The notes: a model not told the origin generated them from the letters alone. A stretch of 32,030 nucleotides of DNA from Shewanella sp. CG12_big_fil_rev_8_21_14_0_65_47_15 (GCF_002783505.1 NZ_PFGL01000063.1:195282-227311), one strand, 5' to 3'. Counted from the stretch's first letter, positions 1 to 8,333 are shown. A program made the numbers and translations.

Positions 1-1512
1 ATAGGCGCTGGGGCATCAGGTACTGCCGCTGCATTGGCAGCTAAACAGCAGGGCGTTAATGTGATTTTGCTTGAGAAAACGGCCACGCAAATGGGGGCGG
101 GAACACTTGCAGGCGGGATGTTTGCAGCAGACTCTAAGCAACAAAAAGAAAAACATCAGCAGGTAGATAAAGCGTGGCTCTATAACGAATACATGGAATT
201 GTCTGGTGGTTTCATCAATACCCAATTAGTAAGAAAAATCATTGATGAGGCTGGTGCGACCGTTGACTGGTTGAATGAAAATGGCGCCTTGATGAAGTTA
301 ACTGATGCCGGGGTGGGGGGCGCGTATGCGCATATTGGAGAACCTGCAACGCTGCATGGCTATCAAGAAGGAGGCACGATGGCGCTCAAAAAACTGCTTG
401 ATACCTATAAAAAATCGGGTGGAAAAATTTATTTTAGTACTCCCGCAAAGGCGTTGACGTATGATGCGAAAGGTCAAGTGACGGGGGTCTTAGCAGAAAA
501 AGAAGATGGCACAAAACTCACCATTGCAGCCAAGGCCGTCATTATTGCAACGGGCGGATTTGGTGGGAACGCCAAAATGCTTAAGCAATACATTGGTACT
601 CCCTTTACGATGGGTGAAATATCTCAGAACAAAGGTGATGGCATTCAGATGGCTTGGAAGGCTGGTGCCGCTGAACGTGGAATTAACGTAACGCAATATT
701 TCTGGGCTAAGTTCAGTGATGCTGAAATGAACAAGATTATCCCTATTGTTGGCGAGAAATGGTGGGATTTAACCAACTTCACACGTTTCCCTAACCTGAG
801 AGTGAATTTGGACGGTAAACGGTTTAGCGATGAAACTGATGTCACACTGTTCTCTGTACATGGTGCTGAGTTACACATGCAACCACAAGAAACAGAATTT
901 GTAATCGTTGACAGTGATATGCTGGAAAAAATAGCTCAGCGCGGCACTGTAGCAATCGAAAATCAGTATGGTAAATGGAAAAATAATCCATTCTTTTTTA
1001 TGGAGTTCAATGAACCAAACGACACCAAAACGTTAATTGAACAAGAAAACACACCATATGATTACACTAAACTTTTAGATCCGCTTGTTGGCACCACACA
1101 AACCGTATTTAAAGCCAATACATTAGAGTCATTGGCAAAAAATATGGGGGTCAATCAGTCAAACTTGGTAACATCGGCCACTCTGTATAATAATGCGATT
1201 AGTACTGGAAAAGATGATGAGTTTTTCAGTAATACTTCAAAATTGATTAAAGTTTCTACCCCGCCATACTATGCAGTCAAATTTGTTGCGAGAAACCTTG
1301 GTACGCTGGGTGGTGTTAGAATTAATGAAAATATTCAAGCAGTTGATGAAAATAATCGCCCCATCAAAGGACTGTATGTGTCTGGTGCAGATGCTGGGGG
1401 GATGTATGGTAAAGCATATGTCGACTTTGAAGGCGGCACATTAGGCTTCGCCTATACATCTGGTCGACTCGCGGGAGTAAATGCGGGTCAATACGTCAAA
1501 TCATTGAAATAA
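1..1512 (+). CDS. Flavocytochrome-c-type FAD-binding flavoprotein (5' end outside window)
   Basis: The frame is open from base 1, so the N-terminus (signal peptide and any haem domain) is outside. The visible part opens with the FAD Rossmann motif IGAGASG and continues IxLLEK, then ATGGFGGN, and ends with LYVSGADAGG and TSGRLAG, the layout of the FAD_binding_2 / fumarate reductase flavoprotein family (FccA, UrdA and relatives in Shewanella). By eye, the HGYNR-type loop that carries a substrate-binding His in FccA is replaced here by GGMYGKAYVDFEGG, and the FccA segment carrying the catalytic Arg reads VDSDMLEKI with no Arg. The protein is probably a periplasmic reductase of an organic acceptor other than fumarate; the substrate cannot be named. 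It converges on a TetR-like gene. A homologous but broken flavoprotein lies at 3631-5143. Family call is firm, substrate unknown. Confidence 0.85.
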   Translation: MGAGASGTAAALAAKQQGVNVILLEKTATQMGAGTLAGGMFAADSKQQKEKHQQVDKAWLYNEYMELSGGFINTQLVRKIIDEAGATVDWLNENGALMKLTDAGVGGAYAHIGEPATLHGYQEGGTMALKKLLDTYKKSGGKIYFSTPAKALTYDAKGQVTGVLAEKEDGTKLTIAAKAVIIATGGFGGNAKMLKQYIGTPFTMGEISQNKGDGIQMAWKAGAAERGINVTQYFWAKFSDAEMNKIIPIVGEKWWDLTNFTRFPNLRVNLDGKRFSDETDVTLFSVHGAELHMQPQETEFVIVDSDMLEKIAQRGTVAIENQYGKWKNNPFFFMEFNEPNDTKTLIEQENTPYDYTKLLDPLVGTTQTVFKANTLESLAKNMGVNQSNLVTSATLYNNAISTGKDDEFFSNTSKLIKVSTPPYYAVKFVARNLGTLGGVRINENIQAVDENNRPIKGLYVSGADAGGMYGKAYVDFEGGTLGFAYTSGRLAGVNAGQYVKSLK

Positions 1513-1518
1513 ATGGAA

Positions 1519-1545
1519 AGCGGAGAGTTTTTACCACTTTCCGCT
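1519..1545. terminator. Hairpin between convergent flavoprotein and TetR genes
   Basis: AGCGGAGAG (1519-1527) pairs with CTTTCCGCT (1537-1545) over 9 bp with one G-U pair, followed by ATTTT on the plus strand. It starts 7 bp after the flavoprotein stop and overlaps the last codons of the TetR-like gene, so it probably ends plus-strand transcription. The T-tract is short. Confidence 0.5.
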
Positions 1546-2283
1546 ATTTTGCAACTGTTGAATAATCTTATCTGGATCAATGGCATTAATGTCTAGAATG
1601 ACAGACTCAATAATTTTGAGTATTTCTTCAGTAGATGTTGTCATGACATCAAAATTCCAATTTAATTTTTTCATCTCATTTTTTATCTGCTCAATATAGT
1701 CTGAAAAAGGCTCTTCTAAAATATGTTCTCGAAAAATTTTATTATTAGCCAAGTTACAGAATCCACGCTCTAATATAAAGCACCGTCTCAATACTTTATG
1801 AATGACTGGGTCGGAAACATTAATTAAACCAAAGTTTCTAGCGACATTGGTAAAATTAAAATTCTCTGTAGCCGTTAACTCAAGAAGTGTTCTAGAGATT
1901 AGTACCCGCTCGGGTGATGATATATTCCAAATAATGGGTAAGTCCATGATAAATTGAATACCACAGACTTCTATCTCCTTTGTAAGCAGGTAGGGGCCTA
2001 GGATCATCTTTGCAGCAAATCGCTCTGCAAATCCGCCTGGTGATTGAGATATTAATCGCCCAGCCATGACAAACCACTTTGCGCAATACCTATTGAATAT
2101 GCCTACGAGAATATCTTCTCGACACTTAAAATGACTATACATTGTATTGGTTGAACAACTGGCAAGTTTTGAAAGTTCTGGCATGCTAATTGAGTAAATA
2201 CCACCTTTTTCAAACATTACTTCTGCTTGATCTAAGATGATTTTCTCTCTTTGATAATGATTCTCTATTCTGCTGGAAGCCAT
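1531..2283 (-). CDS. TetR/AcrR-like transcriptional regulator
   Basis: 250 residues. The N-terminal 60 or so form a TetR-type helix-turn-helix: ILDQAEVMFEKGG, then SMPELSKLASCSTNTMYSHF and KCREDILVGIFNRY. The rest is an unassigned ligand-binding and dimerisation part. Family members repress nearby genes and release DNA on binding a small ligand, so control of the neighbouring porin/cytochrome/flavoprotein genes or of the convergent flavoprotein is a reasonable inference. The start is the first ATG of the frame and keeps the whole HTH, although no clear Shine-Dalgarno precedes it. Base composition is AT-rich like the rest of the island. It is a little longer than typical TetR proteins (about 200 residues). 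Confidence 0.8.
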   Translation of the reverse strand: MASSRIENHYQREKIILDQAEVMFEKGGIYSISMPELSKLASCSTNTMYSHFKCREDILVGIFNRYCAKWFVMAGRLISQSPGGFAERFAAKMILGPYLLTKEIEVCGIQFIMDLPIIWNISSPERVLISRTLLELTATENFNFTNVARNFGLINVSDPVIHKVLRRCFILERGFCNLANNKIFREHILEEPFSDYIEQIKNEMKKLNWNFDVMTTSTEEILKIIESVILDINAIDPDKIIQQLQNSGKW

Positions 2284-2416
2284 GAATTAAAGTAATTAAG
2301 TAAAACCTATTTACAAAAGTATAGCTTGCCCTTCAAAATGTAAAATTTATATTTGTAAGATGTGACAACCTGCACTATATTAAAATAGTCTTAAATCGCA
2401 GATGACATAAATCACA

Positions 2417-2447
2417 AAATAAAAAGCCCTATATTTTTATACAGGGC
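2417..2447 (-). terminator. Rho-independent terminator of the porin gene
   Basis: On the minus strand GCCCTGTATA and TATAGGGC form a stem (about 9 pairs with one bulge) followed by TTTTTATTTT. It lies about 30 bp past the stop of the TorF-like gene and upstream of the TetR-like gene, so the two are probably separate transcripts. Confidence 0.7.
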
Positions 2448-2478
2448 AGTACACAATTAATATCAGGCACTAAACTGA

Positions 2479-3180
2479 TTAAAAAAAGTGTTTAAATCCG
2501 AAGATTGTCTTAAGTCCTTGATTCATCTGATCAGTATCGCTTAGTGTAAAGAACACATCCCCGAGATCTGTATGTTTAGTTATGGTGGCGTTATAGTAAA
2601 GATAGTCGTCTTTGAGATTGCTATTAAACCAAGCGTGACCAACTTGCGTAGTAAAATCTAAGCCTTCAGTGATTGGAAAGGTACCTGTTAATGCAACAGT
2701 GATAGCATCATTATCAAAATCTACAACCTCTTGAGCTGCGTTACCATAGAACAATGACGCTTTTAACCATTTTTTGGTTATTTCTAGATATGCTTCACCA
2801 AAATTATCCCCATATGTTGTTTTTTTTCCTTCACTATCAATGCAATATGCGTCTGGGTAAGAGTAATAGATGTAGCCAATGTCGACTAAATAGCCAGCAT
2901 AACTCTTGGCATATCCAGCAAAATAATCAATTTCGTAGCTGGTTTTATCATCAACACCAGGTGTAGTATTGCCAAAATCGATGTTGAAGGCATCAGCGCC
3001 AATATAAAAACCTGATTCATGATTGTAGGTTATCAAACCATAAAGTGCTGGCCCATTATCGGTGAGCGTTTCACCTTTTGATAAAAAGTTACTTTGGGCA
3101 CTCATAAATCCTGTGACATCAGCATGAGTTGGAAAGGCAAATACAGAGAAAAAAGCTAAATATAAAACTTTATTATTCAT
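2479..3180 (-). CDS. TorF-family putative outer-membrane porin
   Basis: 233 residues. A signal peptide (about residues 1-20, ending FAFPTHA) is followed by the start typical of the TorF / gcw_chp family, ADVTGFMSAQSNFLSKGETL, then alternating hydrophobic beta-strand segments, and a terminal Phe (FKHFF) as in outer-membrane barrels recognised by Bam. Members in Shewanella often sit beside periplasmic reductases and are thought to let the electron acceptor enter the periplasm; the solute here is unknown. It is the last gene of a minus-strand row after the tetrahaem cytochrome (37 bp gap). TAAGGAT lies at good spacing before the ATG. It is intact although both genes upstream are broken. Confidence 0.8.
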   Translation of the reverse strand: MNNKVLYLAFFSVFAFPTHADVTGFMSAQSNFLSKGETLTDNGPALYGLITYNHESGFYIGADAFNIDFGNTTPGVDDKTSYEIDYFAGYAKSYAGYLVDIGYIYYSYPDAYCIDSEGKKTTYGDNFGEAYLEITKKWLKASLFYGNAAQEVVDFDNDAITVALTGTFPITEGLDFTTQVGHAWFNSNLKDDYLYYNATITKHTDLGDVFFTLSDTDQMNQGLKTIFGFKHFF

Positions 3181-3217
3181 TATATAATCCTTATAATCAT
3201 TATTAATTAAAATTTAA

Positions 3218-3611
3218 TTACTTTGAAATATCTGGAACATTCACATCAAATTCATGGCAGTTATTACAATATAAATTCGGTTCTTCGTGGCCAGAATGGC
3301 ATAAAACACAACGAATTTTACCAATATGAGCATAATGGGGATTTATTGAAACTTTTACCCCTTGATAAAATTCATGATGAAAAGTGACGTCAACTGTTTT
3401 TTCACTTGGAACGGTTGAATGGCAACTGATACAAGAAGCGTTCATTTCTATTTTTTTTAGTTTTGTTAAATGGAATATTTTTAGTATGGCAATCATTACA
3501 TTCCAAGCCTTTTACTTTTGTATGAAAGTTGTCTTTAGTTCCTGCAAATGCAGAAGATGAAAATGCTAAAGACAACGAAATTGAAATTATGAGAGATAAT
3601 AATATCTTCAT
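3218..3611 (-). pseudogene. Small tetrahaem cytochrome c, frameshifted in an A8 run
   Basis: Read across one frameshift this encodes about 130 residues: a signal peptide (MKILLSLIISISLSL, cleavage near SAFA) and four haem c sites, CNDCH, CISCH, CVLCH and CNNCH. The pattern and the ending YCNNCHEFDVNVP closely resemble the N-terminal haem domain of the fumarate reductase FccA and cytochrome c3-like electron-transfer proteins, so the family role is to hand electrons from the quinol-linked pool to a periplasmic flavoprotein. The first part (with CNDCH) and the second (other three sites) are in different frames and meet at eight A on the coding strand (3451-3458). This is either a real disruption, slippage, or a base-call error. 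The gene starts 19 bp after the broken flavoprotein, suggesting a two-subunit reductase in which haem and flavin parts are separate chains. Confidence 0.8.
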
Positions 3612-3630
3612 ATTAATTACCAGCCTTTTC

Positions 3631-5143
3631 TCAATGATTTTTAAAAGCGTGTGTGGCAGCATGTCTTCCGCTAAAAACCGCAAAGCCAACAGATGCACCA
3701 TTTAATTTTAAACAGTAGTCAAGTGGAAAAATTCCGCCAGCATCATTCCCAATTACATACAGATTTCTTATCGTTTCACCATTTTTGTTAATTGGCTGAA
3801 GATTTTCATTTACCTTTACACCATCTAGTGTACCCAAAATTTCAGGACGTAATTTTACTGCGTAAAATTGAGGTTTAATAATTTTGTTTAAATATTTTTC
3901 ATTTTTACCAAAATCTAGATCTTTGCCTATTTTTGATAATTGATTATAGCTACTAATAGTTCTTTCAAAAGTTTCAGTTTTCATGTTTGTTAATTTTTAA
4001 AGTTTAGTTAAAGAATCTGCTTTAAAAACATATCCTTTTTTTCGCCCTCTTGTAGCAATGAGTAAATTTCAGAGATTTTTCCAAGAGTTGGCATGAAAGT
4101 ATTTATAACAGAACCACAATTTTTTATTTTCTCGATCACTATGCTATCGAAAATTACATAGTGATATGATGTTTTCTCTCTCATTAATATCCGAAGTTCA
4201 TCAGACCAATGACTGGATAGCATTTCATTCTCGAAACGTTTACCTTCCGATGTAGCCTTTAGATAATAACCTTGGCCAATAGCCCACATTGCTGACAAAT
4301 ATGGAATTTTTTCGTCTGGCGGAGTGGAAAAAAATGCGAAGGGAACCCCAAGACCATCTGATGCAGCATTAACGGAAAACGCCATATTTAAACCATCACC
4401 AGTCTTATTATGGTTACCTCTCACGTAATAATCCTTGGCGTTTTTAATGCCAAGGCGCTCCATCATGTTGACATTATTACCATAACCTCCGGTTGCGATG
4501 ATTACAGATTTTGAATAAATGTTAATTTCTTCATTGTCTACATTGACTGCTTTAACTCCTTTAATTACACCATCTTCTACAATCAAACTTTTTCCAGGAG
4601 TTTCATAAAGAATATTAACGCCCTTTTTCTCAGCTTCTTTTAAAAGCATTCCACCAAATGCATTTGCGCAAAATCCACTAAATAAGTGCCAAGTATTATA
4701 ATCATCCTGGTTAGAACTGATTACATAATCATATTTAAATTCATGGTCTAACATCCAGATAACGCCTCTCCAGAATTTTCCAAGTAATTACTTACTAACT
4801 CAGGGGTTCCATTCCAGTGACCATAATTCATTAATGCATTGAAAGCTTCTTCTTTACTAATATTAATACCATTCTTCTTTTGTATGGGGCTATTTATTGC
4901 AAGTTGTCCTTCACAATAGTTTCCTGTTCCACCCGCATTTGGCTGCTTTTCAAGTGTAATGACTTTGGCTCCATAATCAGCAAGCTGAAGGGATGCAGTT
5001 ATACCAGATGCTCCTGCACCAACAACTACTACATCCGTTTGCAAATCCTTAGCTACTGCATTTGAACAATTAAAAACAGTAAATGAAGATGCTAATAATA
5101 GAGTAGTATTTATTATCTCAATCTTTTTTGTTCCATTTTTCAT
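3631..5143 (-). pseudogene. Broken flavocytochrome-c-type flavoprotein
   Basis: Three consecutive reading frames together spell one full FAD_binding_2 flavoprotein: a signal peptide (residues about 1-31, ending SNAVA), VVVVGAGASG, then ATGGYGNN, then LYVIGNDAGG and FSGRHAA at the C-terminus. Damage: a frameshift near 4766 (GEA should continue into VIWMLDHEF), another in a T5 run at 4024-4028 (after which FKADSLTKL reads on), and an in-frame TAA at 3997-3999 before KLTNMKTETFERTI. Several lesions of different kinds argue for real decay rather than one sequencing error. The protein is homologous to the flavoprotein at 1-1512 and likewise lacks the HGYNR loop and the catalytic-Arg segment of FccA. 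It heads the row flavoprotein - tetrahaem cytochrome - porin. Confidence 0.85.
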
Positions 5144-5348
5144 CTCTAATATTTAAAACTTATCGAAAATCAATTTTAACAAGTTAGATTCCTTGTATTA
5201 GTGATGGTTGTAAATTTAAAAATGAATATTTTTTTCTTGAAAAGAAAATTATTTCAGTAAAGTGAAAAGGGGTTGATGTGATGGATGCATTTCTTTCCTA
5301 ACGTCGCTGTACCAAACTTTAGGTACAGTCATAACAGGAGTAAATAAT
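5144..5348. other. Intergenic leader with 7-bp inverted repeat before the IS110 remnant
   Basis: AT-rich, no gene. CTGTACC (5307-5313) and GGTACAG (5322-5328) form a perfect 7-bp stem with an 8-nt loop just upstream of the transposase start; ACAGGAG (5334-5340) is its ribosome binding site. Some IS110-group elements encode a structured guide (bridge) RNA in the left non-coding end, so this hairpin could be a relic of it, but only the hairpin is seen. Confidence 0.3.
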
Positions 5349-5687
5349 ATGTTGAACAAGGTCGTTGGTATTGATTTAGCCAAGAACTATTTTCAAGTAT
5401 GTGTAGAGTACCTCTGGGTCGATTTTATCGAATCGAAAAGTAAACCGATGATCTCTAATTGATACCATCCGTCAATTGCCTGATAAGGGAACTATTACCA
5501 TGCAAGGGCAATATGTGAGGCGTTTTCTCGCTCAGCCATTCACTTTGTACCTATTAAATCGGTAGAGCAGCAAGATCTAAAACCGCTCATCTGTCTTCGA
5601 ACCAGTTTAGTAGCACAACGAACGGCACTTGCTAATCAGGTTAGGGGCTTTCTGCCGAATATCGCATTACATTTCCGTTATCAATAA
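5349..5687 (+). pseudogene. IS110-family transposase remnant
   Basis: The ATG opens MLNKVVGIDLAKNYFQVC, the classic N-terminal block of IS110 (DEDD) recombinases with its first catalytic Asp. The frame then fails after about 37 codons (a stop follows). Two further in-frame pieces continue the family pattern in other frames: DTIRQLPDKGTITM, and then SVEQQDLKPLICLRTSLVAQ and RTALANQVRGFLPNIALHF, ending at a stop at 5685-5687. The C-terminal transposase_20 domain and the Ser motif are missing. It is thus a 5' fragment with multiple frameshifts, not active. It lies inside the island between the cargo and the integrase. Confidence 0.8.
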
Positions 5688-6401
5688 AGGCGCTATACCG
5701 TCATTTAATACTGATAATCTGAGACGAAGAGAATGAACGGTCTCATGTCATGTATTGAGGTGGTTACTGCACACACTCTATTGTGACCGAATCAATATAG
5801 GTGGAATGATTGATGAGGTCACCTGCAAAATCACAATGCTTGGAGTGATTTCGGTGATATATATGAGGATGTGCTAATGTAGTATTTTAATGGTCAATAA
5901 TAAATGTGGATGGAAGTCGCCTCAATTGGTGGAATTAATCTTCCAGATAGCAATTTTAACGCCTGTAACCAAGTTGACGTAAAGAATGATCCAGACTTTT
6001 CTGAAACCATTATACTACTTGGAATCAGTTGGGATAACACCTTTGAGAATGGGGTTAATTTCTAGTCTGCATTAACATTGAATTATGTAATTGCTGACTA
6101 TCCTTGACTCGGGGTTGAGAGGTGGAAGAATGGTTATAATGTGTACTAGCTCAGACCTGATCTGACAGTTAACCATTTTTTAAGGGGCGCTGTCAGTTTA
6201 GATTGAGCTTAATTCTTTTCAGATTTAGATGAGCTTGCTTTGCTCTATTTGGCTCGTAAGTCAGTTGTTAACCATAGAAATTTTAATCCTAACCCCACGA
6301 ATTAGAGTAAAAAATCTAGCAAGGTTTTGTCCAAAAGTGAGTTGTGTTGTTTCGAGTGGAGATTTATACAATCAAAACTGTCAGATTTAGTTTGAACTAA
6401 T
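5688..6401. other. Decayed non-coding DNA of the island
   Basis: No intact gene. A short open stretch at 5904-6065 (53 codons, starting MWMEVASIGGINLPD) and a continuation SALTLNYVIADYP after a TAG have the alternating polar/hydrophobic look of an outer-membrane barrel fragment, but no family can be assigned. The rest has many stops in all frames and contains the inverted repeats listed separately. Confidence 0.4.
6160..6386. repeat. 11-bp inverted repeat pair, possible ends of a small mobile element
   Basis: ATCTGACAGTT (6160-6170) and AACTGTCAGAT (6376-6386) are perfect inverted repeats 205 bp apart. A third related end-like copy, CTGTCAGTTTAGATTGAGCT, begins at 6190, in the same orientation as the right copy and about 18 of 24 matching it. 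The layout suggests a MITE or superimposed ends of decayed insertion sequences. No target duplication could be confirmed. Confidence 0.4.
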
Positions 6402-6439
6402 AAAAGTAAGGGGCTGCCAAATGGCAGCCCCTTACTTTT
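6402..6439. terminator. Bidirectional terminator downstream of the integrase
   Basis: A perfect 17-bp stem, AAAAGTAAGGGGCTGCC (6402-6418) with its complement (6423-6439) and AAAT loop; the stem ends in A4/T4 so it reads as a terminator on both strands. It lies 100 bp past the integrase stop. Confidence 0.85.
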
Positions 6440-6539
6440 GCTGTGGTTTTATATAAAGAACTATCTCATTGATCTGTAGCCGCAAGTTTCCGCGATAGTG
6501 GCTTACATTATGTTGTTACTTTGTTTCTATTGCTTAATA

Positions 6540-7784
6540 TTAGCCACCTACGAGTTTAAATCTTTTAAAGCTTGATGCTGAGAGAGACCCTTTCGAGACT
6601 TTTTCTATATGCTCACTCCACCAGCTCATCATCGGACGTCTTCTTTCTAAAAAGTCTGTTCTGTTATATGCCGTTCTAACTTGATTTGAGTCTACATGTG
6701 CTAATGCCGATTCAATCAAATCTGGCTCAAAACCCTGTTCATTTAATGTTGTACTGGCTAGAGAGCGTAAGCCATGACTGACAAGCCGGTTCGCAAAACC
6801 CATACGCTTTAATGCCATATTTGCAGTTTGGCTATTGCAGTGCTCTAGAGGATTGCGATCTGAAGGGAAAACATAAGGCCGGTGTCCACTAATGGGCTTC
6901 ATTGTCTCAAGAAGTGCCAACATTTGCTCTGTCAGTGGGATTGTGTGAACTCGTCTTTTTTTCATTTTCTCAGCTGGAATAGTCCAAGTTTTTTCTTCGA
7001 AATTAAACTCATCCCAACGTGTCGAGGCGGCTTCAGAAGGTCTAGTCATAGTGTGTAATTGCCATTCAATTAGGCAACGAGTTGTACGTTTGATAGAGGC
7101 ATTTGCTAGAGCTAACATGAGCTCAGGTAATTCTTCTGGTTTTAGGGTTGCCATATTTTCTTTTACCGGTTTTTTGAAACCGGCTTTTACTCCAACAAGT
7201 GGATTGGCAAAAATAAGGCCGCAGTTAACAGCAAATACCATGACTTCATTTAGGCGTTGAGTGAGCCTTTTCACTGTTTCCAAACTGCCTGAAGCCTCAA
7301 TAGGGCGAAAAAGCTCAATAATCATCGGTGATGTGATTTTTGATATGGGCATATCTTTAAGTTTGGGGAAAACGTGGCGCTCAAATGAGCGCCATATATC
7401 TGTTGCGTAATCAGTGGTCACATTATGTTTTTTGGTCTCAATCCACTGAGATGCGACATTAAATAAGGTATGTTCGGTAATACTTTGTTCTTCTAATCGC
7501 TTTTGGCTTCGATGTTCTTTGGGATCAATCCCTTGAGCAACCAATGCTCGATTTTCGAGAGTCAATTGTCGTGCCTGAGCCAAAGATATTTCTGGGTATG
7601 TACCCAATCCAATATTGATACGCGCTTTGGTAGTGGGATGACGATAGTTAAAGTTCCAGAGTTTAGACCCATTACATCTGACTCTGAGTTGCAGTCCATC
7701 TCCATCCGATAAGACCTTATCCTTGTCATCGGGTTTGATTGATTTGATTGCCTTATCACTAAGACGAGTCGCTCTGGCACACAT
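6540..7784 (-). CDS. Tyrosine site-specific integrase of the ssrA-associated island
   Basis: 414 residues, the size of P4-type integrases. The N-terminal part (about 1-100) is the arm-binding DUF4102 domain (LSDKAIKSIKPDDKDKVLSD, INIGLGTYPEISLAQAR); a SAM-like core-binding region follows, then the catalytic domain. Visible catalytic residues: Arg248 (TMTRPSEA), a Lys at about 274 (AEKMKKRRVHTIPL), His337 and Arg340 (SHGLRSLAST), His363 (ALAHVDSNQV) and the nucleophile Tyr373 (RTAYNRTDF). All are present, so the enzyme looks functional. It is transcribed away from ssrA, 180 bp from the tmRNA 3' end, the normal place for an integrase that uses ssrA as its attachment site. Confidence 0.93.
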   Translation of the reverse strand: MCARATRLSDKAIKSIKPDDKDKVLSDGDGLQLRVRCNGSKLWNFNYRHPTTKARINIGLGTYPEISLAQARQLTLENRALVAQGIDPKEHRSQKRLEEQSITEHTLFNVASQWIETKKHNVTTDYATDIWRSFERHVFPKLKDMPISKITSPMIIELFRPIEASGSLETVKRLTQRLNEVMVFAVNCGLIFANPLVGVKAGFKKPVKENMATLKPEELPELMLALANASIKRTTRCLIEWQLHTMTRPSEAASTRWDEFNFEEKTWTIPAEKMKKRRVHTIPLTEQMLALLETMKPISGHRPYVFPSDRNPLEHCNSQTANMALKRMGFANRLVSHGLRSLASTTLNEQGFEPDLIESALAHVDSNQVRTAYNRTDFLERRRPMMSWWSEHIEKVSKGSLSASSFKRFKLVGG

Positions 7785-7804
7785 AGACTATCTCCAAACC
7801 GTTT

Positions 7805-7855
7805 TGGTATTCCAAATAATAGCGATATTTCGCTTGGAATACCATGTGGAATACC
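7805..7855. promoter_or_regulatory. Three GGAATACC boxes upstream of the integrase
   Basis: TGGTATTCCAA (7805-7815) and TTGGAATACCA (7834-7844) are a perfect 11-bp inverted pair; a third copy, TGGAATACC, is at 7847-7855. They lie 20-70 bp upstream of the integrase ATG. They could be an operator for int autoregulation or arm-type integrase/excisionase sites. Confidence 0.5.
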
Positions 7856-7870
7856 GGAGTATATGGCAGC

Positions 7871-7919
7871 TAATGGACGTCTATGGATAGTAATGGACTG
7901 TAAGTTATTGATTTAATGG
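7871..7919. repeat. TAATGGAC direct repeats, candidate integrase arm sites
   Basis: TAATGGAC occurs at 7871-7878 and 7891-7898, exactly 20 bp (two helical turns) apart, with TAATGG again at 7914-7919. Position between int and the ssrA 3' end and the helical spacing fit arm-type binding sites of the integrase. Confidence 0.45.
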
Positions 7920-7931
7920 TTTTTAGGCAAG

Positions 7932-7955
7932 AAAAAAGACGTCCTGAGACGTCTT
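7932..7955 (-). terminator. ssrA terminator
   Basis: On the minus strand AAGACGTC, loop TCAG, GACGTCTT form a perfect 8-bp stem followed by TTTT. It starts 13 nt after the tmRNA CCA end. If the island recombined within the tmRNA 3' end, this terminator came with the island. Confidence 0.85.
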
Positions 7956-7967
7956 CGTTCTTATATT

Positions 7968-8323
7968 TGGTGGAGGCGGCGGGACTTGAACCCGCGTCCA
8001 GAACACCTACATCCAAGGCGCTACATGCTTAGTCTTTCTTTTGGTTAACCTGAATAAACTCCGAAAGACAGGATTTCATCAGGCGAGTCCGGTACTGTTT
8101 CGCGGTTCACCCCCGGACGGGGTTCCCTCGCTATCAAATGTAAGATGACCATCTGTATACACTGCCCATTTGAGAGACCTGTGTCAGATGGCTAGCTAGC
8201 CTAAGCTGCTAGAGCGTAGTTATCGTCGTTTGCAACTATAACTGTGCGGCTTTTTACGAGGCCAACCGCCCCTCGGCATGCTCCCAGGGTTTCGTGAATC
8301 CTGTCGAATCCAGAATCGCCCCC
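7968..8323 (-). ncRNA. ssrA: tmRNA (ssrA)
   Basis: About 356 nt. The 5' end GGGGGCGATTCTGGATTCGA (from 8323) and the 3' end GTTCAAGTCCCGCCGCCTCC then ACCA (to 7968) form the alanyl-tRNA-like domain. The tag frame (8233 down to 8201) reads ANDDNYALAA then TAG, the usual gammaproteobacterial tag ending in ALAA. tmRNA rescues ribosomes stalled on non-stop mRNA by trans-translation and marks the product for proteolysis, with SmpB encoded next door. The 3' tRNA-like end is intact and is the likely attachment site for the adjoining island. Confidence 0.97.
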
Positions 8324-8333
8324 AAGAAAGTTG

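Noticed and set aside
5904..6065. 53-codon open frame that looks like a beta-barrel piece
   Set aside because: Too short, no start signal, followed by stops; kept only as a note on decayed DNA.
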